Part shown: positions 51,501 to 63,200 of the stretch, piece by piece | Layout of the letters: each line of letters starts with the position of its first letter | How positions within the stretch are numbered: the first letter of the stretch is position 1 | NCBI GenBank assembly: GCA_017562135.1 | Contig: QEYB01000062.1 | Coordinates: forward strand, 806,001 to 870,000 | Direction of reading: 5' to 3' | Length of the DNA stretch: 64,000 bases | Origin: Dipylidium caninum | Lineage: Eukaryota > Platyhelminthes > Cestoda > Cyclophyllidea > Dipylidiidae | Notes under the pieces: generated by a model | Told to the model about the DNA's origin: nothing | Databases searched by the model: none | What the model saw: only the letters and a program-made list of their open reading frames with translations | Made by a program: the position numbers and the translations under genes

Positions 51501-54500
51501 ACAATCCCCAGTACATGCGCACAACTTAAGAATGTATGTTTTCTAATCAAGGATCCTCTTCGCTTAGCTGCTTCTACCCACGTCGGCAGTGTAAAACGTA
51601 GAATTTGACATCCAAATTTTAGTTACGAGGACTTGTACGATCGCGAAAATTAGATTTGATTGTGTTTAAGCGAAATAACTCAAAAATTCACTAAATTAAC
51701 TCAGATAATAGCTACGTGAGCATCCTAGGCAGAGATAAAATAGCCTTTAAGAATTGCACCAAGAGGATATTGTGGGAAAAGGTTGGAGAATTAAGGGTGG
51801 AGAAAAACTTGCTTTTCTCTTCTCGGGTCTCCTCAATGACAAGAGCCTCCGGCGGAGCCGGGGGGTCGAGGGCCGGATTGGTATTAAAAAGATTCGCCAA
51901 AAAGGCGAGATTAAGCTTCAATGAACCGTTGATAATGTCCTTCGGCTGCACAAATACTCGACAATTGAGTTTCTCTGCGTTCTGAAGCACCATTTCCGCG
52001 CGTTGCACCAAGTCCACGGCGTCCAAAATGGCCTGATGAAAAGATAAACATATCAATTTTAGCGAATAACATATGCTACTGATATTAACATAAGTAGGTT
52101 AGTTGCTTCACTGAATGTTACAGTACAAACAAGTCGATTAAAGGTAAGAAAATGGTGTAAGAATCATTAACGTATGTTCACACAGGTTGCCTTAGTTGAG
52201 TTCCAACACCACAAGTGTCCTAGCTTTTTTTGATTGAGCAATAAATGAGACACAATAAGATGTTAAATATGGGACTGAACACAAATTCATCTGAAAATGT
52301 TAGCCTCGGAACCTTGACGAATTATTCAAATGCCACCCATACCTTTTGCAAGCGTTAATAGCGTTCGCAACAAGTGCAAGGTCTGCACTTCATCGCTTTT
52401 ACGCAGCATATGGACTTTAGGACATCAGAGCGAAATACATCGTCAGATTTCACCCATTAGCTTAAGGCGCATCGAGTCTTTTGTTTTTTATGAAGAGACA
52501 TACTTGTCTCCTATTTCGCTGAATATTTAGTTTTCTCACGAATCTAATGGTGCGACAAATTACCAATAGCTTCTTACTGCAAGGTCCTGCTTGCCAGACG
52601 GTTATCGCTTTCGACACTAATTGTCACTGAAGTAAAATAAAGTTGAGGGAGCCAATTGACTCACTTTAGATGAATGGAGGAATGGCCTCTTTTCAGGGGG
52701 GACTAATTTGTTCCAGCAAGTAGGCGTAAACTTCACAGTCCTGTGAAGAAAGATATAGAAAAGGAAAGCTGAGAGACTAGACAAGCAAATAACCACCACA
52801 ACGAGGCTTCACACCTTAAAGCAAAATTCATATCCAATAAATTCTTGCTACTCGACCGAGGATAGTAGAAAATATTTTTAAAGCAGATCTAAAACACTAA
52901 AAAACCAAGTCGCCCGGACTGACGATAAGCAAGAAATCCTCCCAATTTTGCATTGTAGCAGACTACTTTTCTCACCTACAGTCGTCAATTATTTCCCATA
53001 TACAAATCAGGAGAGGAAGAGAGGAATATACGTCATTGCTAAGAAAGGGAAAGTCTTACACCCCTACACGAACGTGCTGTCGAGGAGGCAAAATATTTAG
53101 ACATTTAGATCTGTTAAAAACATTCGTATAGTGAAATAAGGAAGGGCTTTCTACGTGATACATCATACCAACAAGAAATCATTGGAGAAAGTCAAGTACC
53201 CAAGTTTGGTATGCGGTGAAAAATGCCAAAAACCTTTCGATCGGGTCTATCAGTTATTGACATATTCGCTGGGCACATGGCGATTTCTTAGATGAAAACA
53301 AGTCATCCCACTTAACCCCTGACGACCTCGTTTTCCTCAGAGGCCGGAAGACCGTTATATCGTGCATTGTGCTACCTAGCGAACACTGTGATTTAAAACT
53401 TATGATTGTTCTCGGTTATGTCTCCCTATAACCGGAGCGTCACCCCTGTTTGACACCAACTTATCAAACCGATAGAAAGGTGACTTTTGAGTGTCCTTAT
53501 CGTTCCATCTCTTCGACGCATCCGACACCGAGTATATTTTGTAGATGTGGGTCAGTTTTCCCTCGTACTATGTTTTGATTAAACGGGCCAATCGAGCAGG
53601 CTCTTTCAGGAACATATTCTTGCAGGCCCTGTAAAAATGAACACACCAACACATGTACATGCATAAGCGTATAACCAAGGTGCTATGTACGAGATTATGC
53701 TAATAGCGTCCGCACCAGAGAGTATGCAATACTCACTTCCTCATGGTTAATGCGATGCAAACACCATTCGGCCTGGTGTACAGACGCGCGACATGCGTGA
53801 AAAACATAAGTATTCGGCCGCCACGGTAGCGGATCGTCATGCAAATGAATGGCCAGGAACCGGTTCTGGTTGGAGAATATTCACAGATATTCTGCCCATT
53901 ATCTGATGATATTTTATGTTCTTGATTTTGTGATTATGGGCAGCCGGAATTGACCTCCACAATGCCGGTTCACTCATTAAAGCACTAAATTTCTGTGGAA
54001 TCTATCTGAATTTTTCTTCTATTTATGTGAAGTTTCGAAGATAATTCTAGTCCACTTCCCGGAAAATATATTATTTCAATATTTACGTTAACCACTGCCC
54101 CAAATAGTCGCAATCTTCGACAAAGGCGTGTTTTGAGACTAATGGTATGGACCTACTGTAAACGTTGAAGAGCAGAGAGATTCCATGCACTGTGAGCCAA
54201 AGCTTACCTTCAAACCTGGTAGGATTATAGGGAAGAGAAAGGGTAAGGCACTTTCCAAACAGTCGGTCACTTAATTTTCTTTTTACTTAAATTCGTATAA
54301 ATTTCAGAAGGGAACTTCTAGTCTATAATCACGCATGCCCAATCACTGAGTTTTGCCAAATCAAACTGTTCGAGAGAGTTGGAAGTTGGTAAATCCAGCT
54401 GTCTTACACACGTCTAATGGTTAACAGGGGAACCTCTTTAGTGTCATGTTCGCAGGTAAGAACCAGAGAATCGAAAAGCTCACCTTGACGTCAATGGTGA

Positions 54501-55874
54501 AGTTCTCCATTCTGGTATTGCAGTCAGCTCGTCTGAGGTGGTAGTTTACCCATCTCATTAGAATTTGTTCGGGCGAAAGTTTTGAGAACTCCGTTATTGT
54601 TTCATCCTCTTCTAAGAGAGCCACCAACTCACTGTGTGCCACCACGTTTATTTGGCGCAGTAAGCCAATCTGTTTGACAAACAGTCCAAACATTTAAATT
54701 TTCTCATTTAAAATAAACTGAGCACTTATTGAATTCACTTTCACAATATTAGCATGATAAAATATGTTTCTGCTCTGACCTACGATACAGCTAATATTTA
54801 ACCTAGGACTCAAGAGTCTCTTTTGTCCAATTAGCAAAGTTTTGTGCATGACCGGAGTTGCCACTCTAAACTGCCATCACGGTTAGGTCAGTTATATGGA
54901 AATCCCCTTATTTCTGATGAACAAAGGCTTTAAAAGATAATGTAACATTTGGACTGCCCTATACCTTAATTATTTGCCATAACAAGCCCAGCAGCAAGTG
55001 ACGAGTCCCATCGACGATGTCTGCTGCTCCAATATTGACAACATTGCAACCTATTGCACGCGCGCTGTTTAAAGCCAAGGTGATATTTTCCATCACTTGA
55101 TAAGTTGTCAATCGACTGCCTCGATGAAGCGCTCGGAGGTCAATGGTTTGAGGTGCAGAACAATTAATAATCTTGCTAAAAGAATGTTATCGGATAATAA
55201 TTAAAATTTTTTGAGTTCTGCAGGAATATAAGTTACTTTTAAATTTAGTATAAGGGTTAATATGGCAAGGGGGCAATTTCGAGTGCGCCAGTTTTACCAC
55301 AAAAGAAATCCGTCGCTGCACTTTTCGTAAAGATCATCTCCGTTTTCTTTAAATGGGAAGTATTCCTGACATGATTCGTCTTCACTCAGGTTCCTAAGAG
55401 AGTTTATAAGGAGTTGGATTACATACCTTTCAAGCCACCCACAAAATGCGACCTGCTCATCCTCACTGACACTGTGGAGTGTGTCATCGCCTTGCGGTGA
55501 TACAGAAGATCCATATTGATAGATTGTAGTCCGTGCAGAATGAGGGTCTACAGTTCCAGAAGCCTCTTGCTTGCAAAACTCTTGATAAAGCTAACAGGTA
55601 TTACGAGCAAAAAATGTACCCTTTTAAACTCCGTAAAATTAATCCTTTTTCGCGAAAAGTCTGTTTCACATTTTTCTAAAGCTTGTCGGAGATCCCCGTG
55701 AGACTTATGGAACCCCAAAGATTTTAATGCTGCCAAAATTGCAGTCTCGTGTAAATAACCGCTTTGATCCCTGTCAAACTATGAAACCATATTACGGATG
55801 CGAGAAAGTACCAAATTGAAAACAGTGAGGAGATCAGAAAACTTAGCATGCAGCTTATCGTCACGGGATCCCAT
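38647..55874 (-). CDS. PLS: Plastin (fimbrin), actin-bundling protein with long C-terminal extension
   Basis: Crosslinks actin filaments through four calponin-homology (CH) domains. Eleven exons on the minus strand: 55874-55812, 55778-55620, 55590-55427, 55393-55298, 55175-54965, 54669-54484, 52740-52665, 52032-51813, 45546-45364, 43386-42971, 39633-38647. Every phase fits and the total gives about 919 codons, once one extra C in a C6 run in exon 7 (near 52,696) is discounted. Landmarks: a weak EF-hand loop [14 protein letters not shown]1 with [20 protein letters not shown] and [13 protein letters not shown]2 with [15 protein letters not shown]; linker [18 protein letters not shown]3 with YRNWINSMG; then [10 protein letters not shown] and [15 protein letters not shown]4 end [15 protein letters not shown] and VFACLM. 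Usual plastins stop about ten residues after VFACLM. Here the frame continues for about 285 residues. Intron 8 fits only as a GC-AG intron. CH4 carries an insertion of about 20 residues before IIDWVN. Confidence 0.95.
40730..40751. repeat. (CTG)7 triplet repeat
   Basis: Seven uninterrupted CTG units in plastin intron 10. Confidence 0.85.
41653..41705. repeat. G-rich (GGGAT)/(GGGAC) minisatellite-like tract
   Basis: Imperfect five-base units rich in GGG triplets on the plus strand, in plastin intron 10. Repeated GGG runs could form a G-quadruplex. Confidence 0.75.
44480..44498. repeat. (TC)n microsatellite
   Basis: Pure TC units in plastin intron 9. Confidence 0.8.
46182..46206. repeat. (GA)n microsatellite
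   Basis: Twelve uninterrupted GA units in plastin intron 8. Confidence 0.9.
47597..47613. repeat. (TG)n microsatellite
   Basis: Pure TG units followed by TATATA, in plastin intron 8. Confidence 0.85.
47845..47862. repeat. (TG)n microsatellite
   Basis: Pure TG units, about 230 bases from the previous TG tract. Confidence 0.85.
48790..48846. repeat. (GGA)n-(GGT)n compound triplet repeat
   Basis: GGA units pass directly into about ten GGT units. In one minus-strand frame this reads as polyHis, but no exon structure supports coding. Confidence 0.9.
49008..49036. repeat. CAG/CAA triplet repeat
   Basis: CAG units interrupted by CAA in plastin intron 8. The neighbouring bases have stops in all relevant frames. 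Confidence 0.85.
49311..49331. repeat. (CTC)n triplet repeat
   Basis: Pyrimidine triplet units in plastin intron 8. They encode polyPro only in a spurious frame. Confidence 0.8.
49731..49775. repeat. (GGAGA)9 pentanucleotide repeat
   Basis: Nine near-perfect GGAGA units in plastin intron 8, a clean purine tract of about 45 bases. Confidence 0.9.
50653..50684. repeat. 14-bp tandem duplication
   Basis: ACATCGCGTACACG occurs twice in direct succession, followed by the first four bases of a third copy. Confidence 0.9.
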
Positions 55875-56007
55875 TTTCAACTAGTCAAGGTGGGCTCATG
55901 TCAAAGAGGTTTGCTTTAAATTCAAGGTCTTTATATCAACCCTATGATGTTTAAAAACAAACAAGAAAATAAGCGTGTAAGTTAGAGTTATAGTCAATTC
56001 TTAAAGC

Positions 56008-56293
56008 TTATAATTTTTTAATTTTTGTGCCGCTTTTGGATTTTTTTGCATCCGGTCTTTTGCTTAGGCGGATTGGCATATGGCTCACACACAGCAAGAC
56101 GAAAGAGTAACAGTAATCTATGTGTCGGGTATGACCAACGTCCAACAGACGTAGGCCTTTTACCTTGATTAGAATTTGCTTCTGATTTCTGTGGCATTTT
56201 TTCCACTGTAAAGATGCTTCTTTCATACACAGCAAGTTCTTCCCCGTATATTTCCTGCACGAAATCCACCCTGACCCTTAAGTTGGGCTGCAT
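56008..56293 (-). CDS. Two-exon gene for an unrecognised 79-aa basic protein
   Basis: I do not recognise this product. The ATG at 56293 opens an exon to 56164, ending in a GTAAAA donor. A 46-nt intron closes at ACATAG, and exon 56117-56008 continues to TAA. The two exons sum to 240 bases, exactly 80 codons, and splicing removes a frame that would otherwise run into a different tail. The protein starts MQPNLRVRVDFVQEIYGEEL, has a short hydrophobic part (CYSFVLLCVSHMPI) encoded by exon 2, and ends in the lysine-rich DAKKSKSGTKIKKL. It lies 133 bases upstream of the plastin start codon on the same strand and 970 bases from ACTR6, which points the other way. It could be the 3' end of a longer gene with exons further right, but I found none. 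Confidence 0.55.
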
Positions 56294-57263
56294 TGATTCA
56301 AAGGCTGGGATAAATTAGTACCGTGGGGACCACTAGCTAAAATTCACATAGTGGAATAACCGGGGTTGGCATTCCGATCTCCCAATCCTTTTCCCCTATT
56401 TTGGGTCGAAGTATTTGACCCAACTTCAATTTCATGCCGTTTAAGAATTTAAATTCTTTGCACTCTGATTGGTATAACAACAATGTGATGCAGTGATCAT
56501 AGGTTAGGTCACCGTCTTGACTACCGCGATTCTCGTGTGATGATGTGTGTCTTCTTCAAATCTTTTTGATATCTTTCTCTTAATCGTTCTTACAACCACC
56601 TCGTGCATCAATTGCGGCCCACTAAAGTGTTAACGGAGTTCCCATAATCCGTTATTTAAGTATTTCAGTTCATAAAACAAAAAAGACTAAAATTTTAAGT
56701 TTCGTCATTTTAATTTTGTTACTAGACCCACTACTATACCTCCGATTTCCGGCAGTGCGATTAGGAGAAGCGGACTGCATGGTGAGCAACTATTTACACC
56801 TACCAACCCTCAACATATCTCTCACAAACTCGCGAACCCCTATCTTTATGATGCGGGTGAAAGTCTAGCGTTAGCTTGACAAATTAAGCGAAGAGGACGC
56901 ATTTTAATAAAATGTATAGGCACTCGTCGGTCGCTAGTGTGGTCCGAACTCTGTGACATTTTGAGAATTCGCATAAAGTAATGGTGGAGAAATTTAGGGC
57001 AGCGTCCATATGTTACGATTAGAAACACACGGTTTGTAAGATTCTCGACATATAGTAAACTGTAAAATAGGTACAGTAATAAATTTTTAATATGCATTTA
57101 ATTTTTAAATATCTTGGCTTACTTTAACGTGCAAAATTAAATTTTGAATAATCATTATATTTTACAATAGTATTATTTTAATTATTGTTCCTGGGGCGGG
57201 CTCCACGTTTTCCGTGTGCCCAATGGGCCACTCGCTTGTCTGGCTGCGTTTTCGTGTAAGGTT
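56294..57263. promoter_or_regulatory. Divergent intergenic region between the 79-aa gene and ACTR6
   Basis: The two start codons face away from each other across 970 AT-rich bases, so their promoters probably share this space. No specific TATA box or initiator could be assigned with confidence. A minus-strand frame at 57097-56846 has no splice or domain support. Confidence 0.35.
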
Positions 57264-60200
57264 ATGGCTCCCCCATGTTTAGTTGTTGATTTGGGTGGCG
57301 GTGCAGTAAAGTATGGCCTTTCTTCTGAAAAAACACCCCGGTAATGTACCATCCCTTTTTATCTTCCTAGCTGTGTTGATAATTGCATATACAGGTCGAA
57401 AAACGTCCCAGGCAGGAATTTCATCGGCGGTGAAATAGATGAATGCAAAAACCTGTCTAGCTTGTTTGGAGTATACCCATTTAAAAAGGTTTGTTGTTGT
57501 GTTTTTATTGCATTTCGATAGGGCTACATTAACAACTGGGATACTCAAAAGCAGATACTTGACGGAGTGTTATCTCGTTTCACCAATTCCGTAAACACAT
57601 CATTGCCTTTTTACAGACGCTATTTAGAAGTCACATAATTTGTCTTCACTCAATCTTTTCGTTACAGAACCATATTTTAACTTCACTTCGACAAAAGAAA
57701 CCATGAATGAGTTATTTTTCGAAGAATATCATGTTGCTGGTCTGGTTCGAGCCAATCGTATGGCCAATTTCTTGGTTTCACGCTTTAGCCGCATTTTTCG
57801 CCTCGTATAAGTATAGAGCTGAGTTACCACATCGCCACTCAAGATATTCTTTCATCATTGATAGCGGTTACTCCTTTACCCACATACTTCCCATGGCCGA
57901 TGGGAATATTATGAAGGATTTCGTCTTAAGGCACTATGCATTATTTGTCTCTAAATCTTCTAGACTTTCTGTTGGCGGCAAAATCTTGACAAATCGTCTA
58001 ATTGAGGTCACGTCATACCGCCAACTCGACGTAAGAAGTGAAGTATACATTATGAACCAATGCAAAGAAGATGCCTGCTTCGTATCCACTGACTTTTGGG
58101 TTGATCTAACTTGTGCCAAGTAATTTTTACTACCGTTTGATTTTTCATTGTCATTATTTTTCACAATGTCTGCTTACCAATCATAACTATCCATTCATAG
58201 TGCATTAGTGCAAGGAAATTACTGCGATTATGTTTGCCACTCGGTTTCATTGTCACTGTTAAAGTTCTTTAGATGGTTGGGCGTGCTGCAAGATTAAAAG
58301 CTTAAATGGTAAAACTAGAACAACTTACCAAAATTCTGTATTGTGGTTCCTGAGTTAGCAGTCACAATTTTGTTTTGATCGCCTCTTCTTGTGCCTTTAC
58401 GATTCTCTGTTTATAATCTTTATGTTTCCCTCGATTTTGTCTCAACCGCAGGGTAGTCACAAAGATATTGTAGTAATTTTTTTTTATCTCAAAGTATCAC
58501 CCGATATCGGTTTTATGTATTACCTTTTCTCGTATATCTACTTGTAACCTTACTTAGTAGTTGGTCTTGTTATTCACTCCAATACAACTACTATTACTAG
58601 AAATCCCATTAAATAATGATGTCTGGTCTTGTCCATTTACCAAATTTTACTATCCAGAGACTTAAACGATCATCGTTACTCGTTCTCGTAGGCAAAATTC
58701 CTGTTTTTCTATCACTTTACACCTTTTGTTACTTTCATCTGTTTTTTGTTGAAATTCTATCTCTTGGCGTAATCGAAATACTTAAGACTCCTTTCCAACA
58801 AGGAACTTATACTACTGCGTTTTTTGTAAATATTATTTTCTATCGCGTAACTTCCGTCATGATATTTATTTAGGAGTGTTTTTGGCAAAGTTACCGTTAG
58901 TCTATCGTCAAATTTGTCTGTAGGTGTTTTTCCCATTAACCCTATGAGGGAGGTGGAAGAAAAAAAGTGTATCGAAAGACACAAAAATAAAGTCAAATAC
59001 CGTAGTTTCTCTAGGGCAAAAAACCATCCAGTCGATTTTTAAAAAAATAAAATGTTACTCTAACCCCAATGATTTTTTTGCACAAAAAGGAGTATATATT
59101 TTTATAATTTCTTTTGAGTCCGCAAACATTCTTGGGCAGTTCTGTCGGTATTATTATCATTTTTGTACTTAATATATCAATGCGGTGACCAAGTTCTGTT
59201 AGACCGAGATTAGATGCTTCATTGAACTCGAATAAGTGTGGGGGCTGGTCTGATGATATTTCCGATTAACTACTGTCTTTTCCTACGGCATATTTTACCT
59301 TTTTAAGATCACGGGACCCCTCAATTAACACAATAGCTCGGGAATATGTGCTTCCCGACTATATTGATGTGCATCAGGGATACCTGCGTAATCCTTCAGA
59401 AAAACCGAAGGACACCATCGATCGAAATAAACCTCAAAGCTACACTCTGCGACTCAGCAATGAGCGTTTTATCGTACCCGAGCTTCTTTTCCACCCTACC
59501 GATGTCGGGTACACCGAAATGGGCATTTCAGAGGCTTCCCAGTACCTTCTCACCGAACGCCTTCCTCCTGGCGTTCGGCCTGGTGCCATGGCTAATGTTC
59601 TGCTCATTGGAGGCAATTCTAAGTTTCCTGGATATCGGGAAAGAGTGTATGTTTCTTCAAATTATTGTGTTTAATCATGACTTATTTCGACCTTTTCGCG
59701 AGTTTCAAAAAAACTTTATGTTAAACTAAATAAGCTCCTTTTTGTATTTTGCATCAATTACCCCACGATTTAAATGCTTAAGTCGGTTTTTCATGGAAAA
59801 TATAGTGTATTTACCACCTTACAGTGCAATCTATCACCACTGGTGATGGGATTTAAGTAATTTGTCGAGCAAATCGTTCACGTATCATTCGTAACATTTG
59901 CTTCTACGGGAGGAATCCATCGTATAGCACCAACCTACCTCCAGTTACATTTCGTCTCAGAAACGGATCGGTTCAATACCAATACACAAGATATCAGAAA
60001 ATTTTGCGGCGCTGATTGAGCGCTTTCTCTGTAAATTCGTGAAGAATCTTAATTCCTTGTTTAATTCCTTCTACCATGCGACCAAGATGGTCGTAAACCG
60101 TACATCGTGGACAATCGGTTGTGAATGATAATTCACAGGATATTAGCATCTAATTTTCGAGGTCGTCCCTTTCGTTCTACGTCCCTTGGATTTATATCTC

Positions 60201-63200
60201 TATTCCTTGAATCATCTATGGCACTTATTTTTACGATATTGACTTGTGTAGTTAGTGTTTCCCATTGCCTCTTGTGCCTTTAGTCCTTGATTGAATAAAA
60301 GTAGCTTATGATGACGTAGATGTCCTTCTCTTATTGACCTTGACATCTTTACTATTTATTACAATGCCATTTTTTAACTGAGAAAAGGAATTTACAGCCA
60401 AGCTTGATTGTAGCAACAAAACTTGCGGGTTTGTCGTTGAAAAAAATGTAATTACTTCTCGATTCGACCATGACGTGCACTCTTAGGCTCTCTCTGACCT
60501 CATGGCAGATTATTGAAATCCGACATTGTTTTATTTGAAGGCTTTTAGTTATTTCTTCACAGATATGTCTTATATTAAACCTCTTTTTGCATTCAGGGCT
60601 TCTGGCTGTTTTCGCACTCACATATTACTACTTTCTCATTTATAGTAGCACATCACTCGGAACTTTTGGTCGTGCTGCTCAAAGCGTTACAATGACTTCC
60701 CAATTTTCATTATTGGAGAAGAATTGTCCTAATTCATTCTGTTTTCCCACTCTTTAGATTAAATGATCTTCGTAGCTGCGTTCCCCAGGATCTGCCTGTG
60801 AATGTCTACTGTCCTCCTGAGTGCGTATTTTCTGATAATCGTTTCCCAGTGTTATATCGTTTCTTTTTTAGTATTATTTGCATTTGGAATGCCCTAAGAA
60901 CGTGCTTGTATTTCTGATCTTTCCATGTGTAATTTGTTTGCTTTATTCTGAAAATTCGTTCCTTATTAGTTCTTCCTCCTCCGCTTTTTGCCATAATTGT
61001 ACAACGTTAAAACCTTTGTGTTGTTATACCCTTCCTTCCGATCCCCATGATATTACTCCTCAAAGAGTCTTCCTGCTTGCTCACGAGGCATATCTATTTT
61101 AGTTTGGAGCTCTTAACGTATGAATGTGATTTGTACACGTGTAGATGTGCTCGGTTTCCATGCGCATTTCATCTGGCTGGTTGGTTATTTAACTTTGATT
61201 ATGCGGTCTGTGTGACCATTTAGCCTTGGAGCCTACTCACGTGATTATCATCTCAGCAGTTTCATTAAAGCGCTCCAATCTGTAAGCGCGCATATCCTAA
61301 ACTCCACTTTTCTCCCTTTTCACTCCCTCTCTATTCCCCTTCCGGTAAATGAAGTGCTGTTTGAAGAAAGCTTTTCAGTAAATCATTGGACTTTCCAACT
61401 CTAATTCTCAAGATTGGACATTGTTACTGGGGCTGCCTCTGTTTCACTAAGTTAGGAAACTTTTCGAGTGCCGTTCACCCTCTTAATACCGAGACATGTC
61501 CCCTGCCCTCTTCTGTATTCCCCTATATACACGTTCGAGGCAATCTGTGCTCATTAAAAATCGCTGTTAAGTAAATCCTGTGAATTCCTCTAGCTTTGTT
61601 TTATTCGATGCGAATTTGTGTTCAATCACAGTACAGGCTTGATCGTGAATAGCTGTACAGAACCGCGTTGCGAAGTGAACGCTTGTGTTCACTGTCATCT
61701 GATCTAGATTTTATTGATATGTGGCGTGGTTTCTAAAGTGCGATTTTCTCTCTTGAGAAAGATCCTTTTTTGTTCCATTAGAAAAATTCTGGTGATGTTT
61801 TACAAACTTGCCCAACGTTTCAGAATGAGAGGAATTCTTCCTTCGTATTTACATGTTTCGCCAAGTGACTTGCTGGTTATGTGATTTAGTTAATGTTTGT
61901 TTATATCTCGCCTTTTTTAGTACTTCTATGTCCCATAGCCATTCATCTTCTTTAAAAGTCGGACGATGGTACTTGAGTTACATTTATACAGAGCAATGAG
62001 TCTCGGTCCCCACTACTGAAATAATTGAAAGGTTGGGTAGTTTTTACCTTTTCGTCAAGAAAGAGTACTCCTCGGAATATCTTTGTAAGCTAAGATTAGT
62101 CATTTTCTTATTCAGTCCATTTTCATTTTCCTTCCATCTTATCACCACTGTGTCTAGGCCATCTTTTTTTAAATAGATTTCTCTGTTCCATTCCGTTGGA
62201 ATAACAGAATTGGCCATCCCACTTTACCTCACTTTTCAACGATTTTTAAACTAGGACAGAGTATAGGTGAATATCATAATTTTACGTCTATGGCGAGGAT
62301 TATGGATAACTTAATCTCCACTTCGGAGCATCATCTTACTCATCCCACTTGCTCTAACGTTTTGGAAATTCCTTCCATAAAAATCTCTTCAGGTTTCCAA
62401 ATCGGTTTATTTATGGGCTGTACTTTTGTCTTTTCTCAGCCGGCATGCATCGCTCCTGGGCGGAAATTTGTTCTTGCTCTACTGTCATTGTTTACCGATT
62501 TCTCGTTAGTCTACTTTGAAGTTTTGTGTGGAAACGTCGAATATTGTCTGCAGCAAAATTCTAACGTAAGCATCTCTATCATGTATACGCTTCATAATAT
62601 CCATTTTGTCACATCTCAACATTTCCTTTTAATTTTCGCGACTCGAGGAAGAAGACTCACAAGTCGTTTTGCATTTTAAAAATAATGGTCTGTCTATTGT
62701 GTGCCATGCTCTTGGAACCATTTGATGTATCAACTTGGTTAAATCCTTGATGGAATCGCGCTTACCATATTCTTCATCGGAACTGCGGCTTTCGGGTGAG
62801 CCAGGGATTGGAAATAGGCACAGCAGCACCGTGCCGCTATTACTCGGTCATGTCTCCCCTCTGAATGCCAAATCCGGCGCCATACGTCCTATCCCGTAAG
62901 ATGTACCAACGCCAAATTGGTATATTGCCTGGTAGTTTTAAACAAGATCCATATTTATAATATTCCTAAATAGTTCAGAGAATTCTGGTCCTGTAATTTG
63001 TGAGCCCTTCGCTGCCATTGCGAAAATCTGTGAAGTTGTAGTTAGTGTCCCACTCGGAGTAGGAAAATTGGGGACTCATTTGAGTTGTGTCATCCTTTAA
63101 AATGAGTATTATTCCCATGGAGATAACATTCCTCCTTAACCCGTTCCTTGACATTTACGACTACCTTGTCTTTTGGAAAATGGGTCTCCTATGTATGATT

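Larger units (their letters stand above)
45547..51812 (-). other. Plastin intron 8 (6.3 kb), GC-AG type
   Basis: Read on the minus strand, the exon end AGAGAAAA is followed by GCAAGT, the consensus for GC-AG introns. The acceptor is TTTATAG before exon 9. Using this donor gives [14 protein letters not shown], which aligns without gap to the family sequence REERTFRNWMNSLG. The only nearby GT donor would break the frame. The intron contains several simple repeats and the change from GC-rich (left) to AT-rich (right) sequence at about 51.4 kb. No nested gene was seen. Confidence 0.7.

Noticed and set aside
57591..57667. A splice acceptor at TTACAG (57,662-57,667) in ACTR6
   Set aside because: Reading through it gives FVTEPYFNF, the conserved ARP6 sequence, so these bases are coding; the true acceptor is ATTTAG at 57,627.
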